From Candidatus Zhuqueibacterota bacterium 4572_119 (lineage in GTDB: Bacteria > Zhuqueibacterota > Zhuqueibacteria > Thermofontimicrobiales > Thermofontimicrobiaceae), in contig NBLI01000120.1 of NCBI GenBank assembly GCA_002084535.1, forward strand, positions 904-12,169: a stretch of 11,266 nt of DNA. Direction: 5' to 3'. The stretch's first letter is position 1. Each line of letters begins with the position of its first letter. Below, one piece after another: positions 5,937 to 11,266 of this stretch. Both the position numbers and the translations under genes were made by a program. The notes below the pieces were generated by a model. That model was not told where the DNA came from, made no database searches, and worked only from the letters and a program-made list of their open reading frames with translations.

Positions 5937-6574
5937 TTCCCAATCCGGGGCTAAAAGCGGAAAAAGCCTGGTCCTATGAAATAGGCATCAATCAAATTTT
6001 GTCTGAAAATATTCTTATCGACATCGCCGCGTTTCACAACGATTATGAAAATTTTATCGAACCTGAAAAAGATGAACAAAACACCGTCATGTTTGTCAAT
6101 GTTCCCCGCGCCCGAATTCGGGGTATAGAAATGATGCTTCAATCCAGTTGGTGGAAAAAAATGTTGTTCGCTTCAGCGAGTTATACATTTTTGGATCCAG
6201 ACTATGTTTCCAGTGATAAAACATTCTGGTGGTGGTTTAAGGAATTATCCGGGGCTGAAAAACCACAAGATATCCACGCGGCTCCTCTTGCCTATCGTCC
6301 CAGGCATCTGCTCACTTTTTCACTTAATATCAATTTAAAAAATATTGAAACCGGTTTTGATTTTCGTTATGTCAGCCGTCTCGATAGTGTTAAAGTTTTT
6401 CCGGATGAAGACCGGGTTGATCAAAAAGTTTTGGATGGGCGAATCAGTTATAATTTTAATAATATTACTGTTTCTTTGAATGCTAATAACATGCTAAATT
6501 ACAGCTACGCGCAAATCGAACGTAACATGGCGCCGATGAGGCATTATGTAATAACTGTGAGTGGTAAATTTTAA
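5900..6574 (+). pseudogene. TonB-dependent receptor, C-terminal barrel remnant in a different frame
   Basis: Open from the codon after TGA at 5897-5899 to the stop at 6574, this frame reads YVTETTTSGFKVIPNPGLKA and then EKAWSYEIGINQ, the conserved NPGLKxExxxxxEIG stretch of TonB-dependent receptors. Further landmarks are RIRGIEMML, PLAYRPRHLLTF and a last strand HYVITVSGKF ending in phenylalanine, the usual outer-membrane assembly signal. No ATG or GTG and no ribosome site stands near its beginning; the first possible start is a TTG at 5999 without an SD, so separate translation is unlikely. It continues the gene starting at 4479; intact, the protein would be about 730 residues (estimate). 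Either the strain carries a decayed receptor or the assembly has an error here. Confidence 0.85.
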
Positions 6575-6604
6575 AATACAAATCAGAACTTTTAAACAAT
6601 TTAT

Positions 6605-6614
6605 AGGAGGTGAT
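6605..6614 (+). promoter_or_regulatory. Full-length Shine-Dalgarno sequence without a start codon, in the fadL leader
   Basis: AGGAGGTGAT is a perfect complement of the usual 3' end of 16S rRNA. No ATG, GTG, TTG or CTG follows within about 25 nt, and the real fadL start is 76 nt away with its own GGAGGG. It may be a ribosome docking or mRNA-stabilising site like the STAB-SD of Bacillus cry3A leaders, or the relic of a lost leader peptide. Confidence 0.5.
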
Positions 6615-6689
6615 ATACAAAAACAAAGCAGGAAAGTACATTTTTTGTAATTTTTAACTATTAAAAACACTAACTTTTTGGAGGGAAAA

Positions 6690-8159
6690 ATGAAACGTTT
6701 TTCAACATTATTAACTTTATTTGTTGTACTTTTATTAGCTGGTTCAGTATTCGCGTCAGGAGTTGCTTTAACAGGAATCGGAGCCAGGGCAACAGCATTA
6801 GGCGGAAACTTCAGAGGTATCGCCGATGACTGGAGCGCCATGTTCTGGAATCCGGCTGGTCTAACCCAGATTGAAGGTTTCCATTTTGGATTTTCAACTG
6901 AAGCCATTATGCCGGTTGGCACGTATTCATTTGTTCAAAACGCCGCTATGCCTTTTGGATTATTCAGAGATGGTGAAATGGAAAATGAAGCGAAAACTTT
7001 CATCATTCCAGCGCTTGGTTTTGTTTACGGCTGTGAGAAAATGAGCTTTGGGCTGGGTGTTTACGCTCCTTTTGGTCTTGGCGCTGATTGGGATGTATTG
7101 GATACAGAGAGCTATAACAGTGATTTCCCGGGTATCGATTATGAAGACGCCCTCCAGGTAATTGCTATACAGCCGACCTTCGCTTATAAGTTTAGTGATA
7201 GGCTGTCAGTTGGTCTTGGTGTGAGTATTACCTATGCTGATATTCTTATTCGTACACCGCAGCATACACCAAATCCATTAATTTTCGATCCTAATTATGC
7301 TGCATTAAAAGATGGTGTGTTAGCGCCCATGGGCTTAACAGCTTCCACATATAATTACGTTTTAACTGACAAAGAATTAGCCGGTGATGGTTGGGGCTTT
7401 GGCGCGAATTTTGGACTTAAATTTGACGTCACTGAAGATTTGTCTATCGGTGTATCAGGTGTTTACTATAATGATGTTACTTTGGATGGACTCATTAACG
7501 CTACCACTTATTACGCGGGAATTCCAGCAGCCACAATGGCACAGTTGTCACAAACTCTTGATGGCTTGATTGCCATGCAACAAATCGATGAAGCAACAAA
7601 ACAAGCGATCTTGGGTCTTTACAGCGGACAAAAAGTTGTTCAGGCGACTGACGAACCTGGTGACACTGATTTGCCATTACCGATGACAGTCGGTGTAGGT
7701 CTCGCCTATAAGGGAATCGATAACTTATTGGTTTCCGCTGACATTTCCTGGACACAATGGTCTGCCTGGGATGTTATTGAAATCAAACTGGAAGACGGAA
7801 CAATTTCAGAATTGGTTGAAAACTGGGAAGATGGTATTCGCATGGGTTTAGGTGCTGAATATACCTTAACTGACCAAATCACTATCAGAGGTGGTTTTTA
7901 CACAGAAGCAGCCGCGCCACCAGATGAAACATTTACTTTAACAATTCCGGATGCCGGACGCCGTTACGGTATTAGCTTTGGCGGAAGTTACGATTTTGGA
8001 ATGTTTACATTATACGCCAATTACGAAAACCTCATCATTGGTGAACGTAATATCACTGAATGGGTCTATGACGCGGATTCCCAGAGCTTTGACAACATGG
8101 CTGGAGATTTCGGTATGACTGTAAATAATATTATGGCAGGATTGAATTTTAATTTCTAA
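6690..8159 (+). CDS. FadL/OmpP1/TodX-family outer-membrane porin for hydrophobic compounds
   Basis: The 489-residue product has a signal peptide (MKRFSTLLTLFVVLLLAGSV, cleavage near FA|SG at 22) and then the family hallmark GARATALGGNFRGIADD (31-47) with WSAMFWNPAGL (48-58), including the NPA hatch motif. The rest is a repetitive beta-barrel with many aromatic-flanked strands, ending in MAGLNFNF, a terminal phenylalanine suited to BAM insertion. Members form a 14-strand barrel whose N-terminal hatch lets long-chain fatty acids or aromatic hydrocarbons diffuse across the outer membrane. The frame is also open from a TTG at 6678, but ATG 6690 has GGAGGG at 6680-6685 and gives a proper signal peptide. 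It follows the broken TonB receptor by 115 nt and ends before a strong terminator. Nearby fadR and etfBA support fatty acids as substrate; this is inference. Confidence 0.92.
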   Translation: MKRFSTLLTLFVVLLLAGSVFASGVALTGIGARATALGGNFRGIADDWSAMFWNPAGLTQIEGFHFGFSTEAIMPVGTYSFVQNAAMPFGLFRDGEMENEAKTFIIPALGFVYGCEKMSFGLGVYAPFGLGADWDVLDTESYNSDFPGIDYEDALQVIAIQPTFAYKFSDRLSVGLGVSITYADILIRTPQHTPNPLIFDPNYAALKDGVLAPMGLTASTYNYVLTDKELAGDGWGFGANFGLKFDVTEDLSIGVSGVYYNDVTLDGLINATTYYAGIPAATMAQLSQTLDGLIAMQQIDEATKQAILGLYSGQKVVQATDEPGDTDLPLPMTVGVGLAYKGIDNLLVSADISWTQWSAWDVIEIKLEDGTISELVENWEDGIRMGLGAEYTLTDQITIRGGFYTEAAAPPDETFTLTIPDAGRRYGISFGGSYDFGMFTLYANYENLIIGERNITEWVYDADSQSFDNMAGDFGMTVNNIMAGLNFNF

Positions 8160-8182
8160 TTTGTATTTTGAAAATATTTAAA

Positions 8183-8229
8183 TATAAAACCCCTCTGGTT
8201 ATTGTCGGAGGGGTTTTATATTTTTTATT
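8183..8229 (+). terminator. Strong intrinsic terminator after the FadL-type porin gene
   Basis: A 13-bp perfect stem (8183-8195 with 8208-8220, core ACCCCTC/GAGGGGT) can be extended by two more pairs to leave an 8-nt loop, and is followed by a T-rich run. It starts 23 nt after the porin stop codon and should end the plus-strand envelope cluster. The A-run on the other side means it could also work leftward, but no gene there needs it. Confidence 0.9.
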
Positions 8230-8331
8230 AATTGAATTTACCCTCATTTTAAAACTAATTACAAATTTTATTTTACATACAAGTGATCCGATTTTAAGGC
8301 GCTAATTTTTCCTTGATTTTAAAGGTTTATT

Positions 8332-8601
8332 TTGATACAATACTCCATGACATTATCAGATTACAAATTTACCAATTATTTTATGAAAGAAATAATCAGG
8401 AAACGTCCATATATTAAAAATGAATGGTGTATTCGCATTATTGAAAATCCACTCAAAATCGAACGGCAAGAGTTCAATCGATATCGATTTTGGGGTAGAA
8501 TAAAAAAATTTGATGATAAAATATCCCGGGTTATTACATTGGAAGACAAAAAAACAATTCATAATGTTTTCCCGGACAGGAGTTATAAGAATGAAAATTA
8601 A
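8332..8601 (+). CDS. Small uncharacterised protein paired with DUF2283, toxin-like
   Basis: Up to 89 residues, basic, no signal or membrane segment. The body reads TNYFMKEIIRKRPYIKNEWC, then IRIIENPLKIERQEFNRYRF, WGRIKKF, VITLEDKKTIHNVFPDR: a helix (Tyr-Phe-x-Lys-Glu), a conserved RPYIKxEWC, then two or three strands. The shape recalls DUF4258-type small proteins (helix followed by strands ending in a conserved basic motif), but I cannot name the family firmly. Start choice is uncertain: TTG 8332 has AAAGG at 8321-8325 with 6-nt spacing, while ATG 8347 has no SD. The last 11 nt overlap the DUF2283 gene, so the two are translationally linked. Small overlapping pairs of this kind are often treated as putative toxin-antitoxin modules; activity is unproven. 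Confidence 0.72.
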   Translation: MIQYSMTLSDYKFTNYFMKEIIRKRPYIKNEWCIRIIENPLKIERQEFNRYRFWGRIKKFDDKISRVITLEDKKTIHNVFPDRSYKNEN

Positions 8602-8809
8602 TTATTACACTGAAACCGATTCATTATACATTGACCTTTCATCAAAAGTTAGTGTTGATAGCATCGAAATAACTGAAGGGATAGTAATTGATTTTGATGA
8701 AGACAAAAATATTGTCGGGATTGACATAGACAATGCCAAATCAAAACTGAATTTGGATGAATTAATATTGAACAAGTTACCTCTGAAAAAGCAGATTATG
8801 ACAGTCTGA
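8591..8809 (+). CDS. DUF2283 domain protein, putative partner or antitoxin
   Basis: The 72-residue product is almost entirely one DUF2283 domain: MKINYYTETDSLYIDLSS, then VDSIEITEGIVIDFDEDKN and IVGIDIDNAKSKLNLDEL. The pattern (Y-x-x-x-x-D-x-L-Y-I, then E-x-x-x-G-I-V-I-D-x-D-x-x-x-x-I-V-G-I-D-I) is diagnostic. The function of the domain is not established; members are small, acidic, and often sit next to a small basic protein, as here. The frame is open upstream to 8510, but ATG 8591 is right because CAGGAG lies at 8577-8582 and the domain begins there. It overlaps the preceding gene by 11 nt, so translational coupling is likely. Confidence 0.88.
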   Translation: MKINYYTETDSLYIDLSSKVSVDSIEITEGIVIDFDEDKNIVGIDIDNAKSKLNLDELILNKLPLKKQIMTV

Positions 8810-8930
8810 AAACAATTCGATTTTTAAAGACTTAACTGCCAATCAAGCGCTAATATTTTCCCTTTCACTTCCTATCTGTTATATACTGAAATGCCTTCCG
8901 ATAAAAAAGTCTGCGACTGATTCGTCTATT

Positions 8931-8963
8931 AAAAAAAGCCCCATTAAAAACATGGAGCTTTTA
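8931..8963 (-). terminator. Intrinsic terminator of the fumarase gene
   Basis: On the minus strand AGCTCCAT (8959-8952) pairs with ATGGGGCT (8944-8937) through seven Watson-Crick pairs and one G-U pair, with a 7-nt loop and seven Ts after it (8937-8931). In plus-strand RNA the G-U position becomes a C-A mismatch, so the element favours the fumarase direction. It lies 28 nt past the fumarase stop. Confidence 0.85.
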
Positions 8964-8986
8964 TCAAATTATCTCTATTCTTTATC

Positions 8987-10504
8987 CTATTTCAAAAACT
9001 TATCCAACTTTCCTTTTGACAAATCCATCAAATCTTTATGCAAAGAATTTCCGTGTGAATCCATTGTAACAACAGCCGGAAATCCCTCAACCTGAAATTC
9101 CCAAACCGCTTCCGGGCTGCCAAATTCTTCGAGGTAAACATTGGGAATTTTTTTCACGCATTTGGCATAGATTTGCGCGGCGCCGCCAATGGCGTGCAAA
9201 TAGACTCCGCCGTATTTCTGGCAGGCTTCCAGAGTTTTGGCGCCCATTCCACCTTTTCCAATCACAGCTTTGATACCGAATTTTTTCATCACATCACCCT
9301 GGTACGGTTCTTCACGGATGGAAGTAGTTGGACCTGCCGCCATACATTTGTGTTCACCATTTTCTTTCAAAATAACAGGTCCGCAGTGATAAATAATTCC
9401 GTCTTTGATCGGATCCAGCTCTCCGCCTTCGTGTAAATATTTATGAACAGCGTCTCTGCCAGTAAATACAGTTCCATTAATCATTACGGTATCACCAACT
9501 TTTAGGGATCGAATATCTTCTTCACTTACTGGTGTATTCAAAACTTTGACATTTTCCGATGGTATTTCAAAATCATCAGGATAATCCACCACTGTTTCAA
9601 ATTCACCAGGAGAATGGTATAACCATTTTTCAACCTCGCCATTTGCATTCATAATCACACCCCGCCGGCGGTAAGCCCAGCACATATATGCAACCGTTAC
9701 AAAAAATGAAGCAGGCAAACGGTTCCTCAACCCAATTTTGCAGCAACCGATAGTCAGCTTGCCGCCAAACCCCATAGGACCAATCTCCAACTGATTGGCT
9801 TCTTCCATAATCCTGTTTTCCAATTCTGCCAATTCGGGCAATGGATTCACATCGTCGATGTCACGCAGTAACTGGTGCTTCGCCCAATCGTAGCCAACCG
9901 CCCTGTCTCCACCGATACAAACACCCAAAAATCCAGGGCTGCAGCCTTTACCCTGCGCCTGGTAAACAGCATCCAAAATACAAGCTCGAACACCTTCAAG
10001 GTCACGACCGAATTTCCTTCCATTGAATTCCGCGGGCAATTTATATTGGATGCTCATATTTTCACAGCCGCCGCCCTTTTGAATGAGCCGAATGTCCAGC
10101 TTCGAATCATTTGTTTGGGTAAATTTAAACACCGGGCTGCCAGGTCCTAAATTCGTACCTGAATTTTTTCCGTTCAAGCTGTCCACAGAATTTTGTCGCA
10201 AATATCCTTTTTGAGTTGCTTGAACAACCGCGTCCTCGATGGCTTTTTGTATTTTCATCTGATCCATTCCAAGTGGGCATTTTATATAAAAATTCAACAA
10301 TCCCGTATCCTGACAAATCGGTAGCGAACGCCCTTTGGCAAGTCCAATATTTTGCAAAACAAGGTCTAAAGCAAAATCCGCTTTTGAGTCAGCTTCTTCC
10401 ATTTTTTTCGCCAGGGAAAGAACCTGCTCCACATCCGGCGGCAAATACGCCGAAGTCCTGCGGATAAGCTCAAGAATGTTCTCAGTAAAAGTGTTGATGT
10501 TCAT
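8987..10504 (-). CDS. Fumarate hydratase, class I, fused alpha and beta domains, [4Fe-4S]
   Basis: This 505-residue enzyme interconverts fumarate and L-malate in the TCA cycle. The alpha domain (about 1-285) carries LPICQDTG (61-68), KGGGCENMS (143-151), GKGCSPGFLGVCIGGDR (185-201) and GPMGFGG (242-248). Cys64, Cys188 and Cys275 are spaced like the three cluster ligands of E. coli FumA (recalled as 105, 224, 318) and probably hold the [4Fe-4S] cluster. The beta domain (about 318-505) shows LKVGDTVMINGTVFTGRDA (334-352), HCGPVI (373-378), AAGPTTSIREEPY (389-401), KGGMG (417-421) and VTMDSHGNSLH (479-489). It is a little shorter than FumA (548). Tartrate dehydratase is related but is usually two genes. 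ATG 10504 has GGAGGG at 10513-10508. It lies 56 nt after the SnoaL-like lipoprotein gene and may share its transcript. The enzyme is oxygen-sensitive, suggesting anaerobic or low-oxygen life. Confidence 0.95.
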   Translation of the reverse strand: MNINTFTENILELIRRTSAYLPPDVEQVLSLAKKMEEADSKADFALDLVLQNIGLAKGRSLPICQDTGLLNFYIKCPLGMDQMKIQKAIEDAVVQATQKGYLRQNSVDSLNGKNSGTNLGPGSPVFKFTQTNDSKLDIRLIQKGGGCENMSIQYKLPAEFNGRKFGRDLEGVRACILDAVYQAQGKGCSPGFLGVCIGGDRAVGYDWAKHQLLRDIDDVNPLPELAELENRIMEEANQLEIGPMGFGGKLTIGCCKIGLRNRLPASFFVTVAYMCWAYRRRGVIMNANGEVEKWLYHSPGEFETVVDYPDDFEIPSENVKVLNTPVSEEDIRSLKVGDTVMINGTVFTGRDAVHKYLHEGGELDPIKDGIIYHCGPVILKENGEHKCMAAGPTTSIREEPYQGDVMKKFGIKAVIGKGGMGAKTLEACQKYGGVYLHAIGGAAQIYAKCVKKIPNVYLEEFGSPEAVWEFQVEGFPAVVTMDSHGNSLHKDLMDLSKGKLDKFLK

Positions 10505-10560
10505 TAGCCCTCCTCATAAATTTGAGATTTTAATTTGAAAAATTATCGGTTTGGGAAAAA

Positions 10561-11013
10561 TTATTGATAACTTCTGGACATGTGAAAATGAGCCAGCATC
10601 CATTCCCCATTTATTCTTTTAAAAAAAACCGTTATACGGCTATTCATAGCGCCATAAGTTTCATCTATAACATATTTATAAACTGACAAATATCGAGCAA
10701 AAGCAAAATTATTATCCACCTGAATGTCAAGATCTTCAGCTTCGATTTGCACATTTTGCCAGCGACCGAGAACCTTTTCCAGGAAAGAAGCAATAGTAGT
10801 TTTATCAAAACTTTGTCCATCCAATGTAAAAAAAGTAAAATCTTCACTACAAAAGGAACTGAACTTTTGGAAATCTTTTTGACAAAATGCTTTGTTGTAT
10901 TGGGAAATTAGTTTCTTTATCTCAATAATCTTTTGGGATTTATCTGAAGCAGGCTGGCAGCTTAATAAAATGGTAAGAAAAAAAAATAAAAAAAGTTTTA
11001 AAGTGCTCTTCAT
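10561..11013 (-). CDS. SnoaL/DUF4440 (NTF2-like) domain lipoprotein
   Basis: The 150-residue product starts MKSTLKLFLFFFLTILLSC; the lipobox LLSC ends at Cys19, so the mature protein is lipid-anchored. The rest is one NTF2-like cone domain of the SnoaL/DUF4440 kind: a helix with ISQYNKAFCQKDFQKFSSF, a strand with FTFFTLDGQSF, then alternating strands ending NSRITVFFKRINGEWMLAHF and HMSRSYQ. Such domains bind small molecules or act as simple enzymes; the sequence does not say which. The frame is open from GTG 11028, but ATG 11013 is chosen because GGAGAG (11026-11021) sits 7 nt before it and a proper signal peptide begins there. A predicted promoter lies just upstream. The fumarase gene follows after 56 nt, but no functional link is evident. 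Confidence 0.82.
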   Translation of the reverse strand: MKSTLKLFLFFFLTILLSCQPASDKSQKIIEIKKLISQYNKAFCQKDFQKFSSFCSEDFTFFTLDGQSFDKTTIASFLEKVLGRWQNVQIEAEDLDIQVDNNFAFARYLSVYKYVIDETYGAMNSRITVFFKRINGEWMLAHFHMSRSYQ

Positions 11014-11042
11014 TAAGAAACTCTCCACTAATTTGTTAGTGA

Positions 11043-11071
11043 AATATATAGATGAAACATGTAAAATTCAA
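11043..11071 (-). promoter_or_regulatory. Predicted promoter of the SnoaL-like lipoprotein (and perhaps fumarase)
   Basis: On the minus strand TTGAAT (11071-11066) and TATATT (11048-11043) are exactly 17 bases apart, giving a start near 11036 and a leader of about 23 nt that contains the GGAGAG ribosome site. The palindrome CACTAA-TTTG-TTAGTG (11026-11041) lies at the expected +1 and could be an operator or a hairpin next to the ribosome site. Confidence 0.5.
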
Positions 11072-11232
11072 GTAAATTCTGATATTTTTTTTCTTGGTAT
11101 GCCAGATATTCCGTGTCATTTTGTCAATATCTCAATTTATTAATCGTTTTTTTAATATTTAAAAAAATGTGAGAAATCCAGCGACACCATTTAATTCTTT
11201 ATAAACAAAAGGTTATACACATCACAAATAGT

Positions 11233-11249
11233 TTGGCATATATTTTGCT
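11233..11249 (+). promoter_or_regulatory. Candidate sigma-54 (RpoN) -24/-12 promoter reading out of the window
   Basis: TTGGCATATATTTTGCT fits the -24/-12 pattern TGGCAY-N5-TTGCW: GG (11235-11236) and GC (11247-11248) are separated by exactly 10 bases. Transcription would start near 11260 and run rightward to a gene outside the window. The downstream gene and an activator site are not visible. Confidence 0.5.
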
Positions 11250-11266
11250 AACTAAACATTCCAATA

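Larger units (their letters stand above)
11014..11266. other. Right-edge intergenic region with divergent promoters
   Basis: No gene is supported in these 253 nt. The part near 11026-11071 carries the leftward promoter and a small palindrome for the lipoprotein gene. The far end carries a sigma-54 type promoter pointing right, toward a gene beyond the window. Between them the DNA is AT-rich with no hairpin or repeat of note. Confidence 0.6.

Noticed and set aside
5999..6574. Independent gene starting at TTG 5999
   Set aside because: Homology to TonB receptors begins upstream of it, it has no ribosome site, and it contains only barrel C-terminal strands; it is the tail of the broken receptor.
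6494..6922. Minus-strand open frame of 142 codons across the receptor-porin junction
   Set aside because: It is antisense to two well-supported coding regions, with low-complexity translation and no family resemblance.
8476..8489. 14-bp perfect palindrome AATCGATATCGATT
   Set aside because: It lies inside the small toxin-like coding gene and arises from the codons for Asn-Arg-Tyr-Arg-Phe; no regulatory role is supported.
8510..8590. Longer DUF2283 protein starting at 8510
   Set aside because: The extra residues lie within the preceding gene in another frame, match no part of the domain, and the CAGGAG site points to ATG 8591.
11014..11028. GTG start of the SnoaL-like lipoprotein at 11028
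   Set aside because: The GGAGAG ribosome site overlaps this codon and serves ATG 11013, which begins the lipoprotein signal.
1..11266. CRISPR arrays, tRNA or rRNA genes, insertion sequences, phage genes
   Set aside because: No regularly spaced repeats, cloverleaf-like segments, rRNA stretches, transposase motifs or phage-type proteins were seen on either strand.

Overview
The window is AT-rich bacterial DNA with densely packed genes, T-rich terminators and clear Shine-Dalgarno (SD) sites at most starts. Outer-membrane proteins ending in phenylalanine, a TonB-dependent receptor with an N-terminal carboxypeptidase-regulatory-like domain, lipoproteins and a FadL-type porin indicate a Gram-negative, didermic organism. 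Together with a fused class I [4Fe-4S] fumarase and a two-gene electron transfer flavoprotein beside a membrane Fe-S oxidoreductase, this best fits the FCB superphylum, possibly a Calditrichota-like lineage. That placement is inference; no rRNA or marker gene is present.

Layout. Bases 1-2242 (minus strand) hold an electron-transfer operon: etfB, etfA, then the start of a membrane Fe-S oxidoreductase of the EtfAB:menaquinone oxidoreductase type, cut by the window edge. A GC-rich structured element lies between etfA and that gene. Bases 2563-3168 (minus) encode a TetR-family regulator very like Bacillus FadR. A perfect 24-bp inverted repeat with the FadR half-sites sits just downstream of the -10 of its own predicted promoter. 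The etfB and fadR promoters are 25/28 identical. Bases 3169-3588 are non-coding, with terminator-like hairpins reading rightward.

Bases 3589-8220 (plus) hold an envelope cluster: a lipoprotein built from two copies of one domain, a TonB-dependent receptor broken by an internal deletion plus frame change, and an intact FadL/OmpP1 porin ending at a strong terminator. Bases 8332-8809 (plus) carry two small overlapping genes, the second a DUF2283 protein; the pair resembles a toxin-antitoxin module but has no proven role. Bases 8987-11013 (minus) encode fumarase and an upstream SnoaL/NTF2-like lipoprotein. A good sigma-54 type -24/-12 site points rightward out of the window near its end.

How they may work together (inference): FadL imports long-chain fatty acids or similar hydrophobic compounds; acyl-CoA dehydrogenases encoded elsewhere pass electrons to EtfAB, and the membrane Fe-S oxidoreductase moves them to quinone; FadR senses acyl-CoA; fumarase serves the TCA cycle that takes the acetyl-CoA. 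No new type of system is evident. The most informative signals are the FadR operator, the twin promoters, the broken receptor, and several unusual leader regions.
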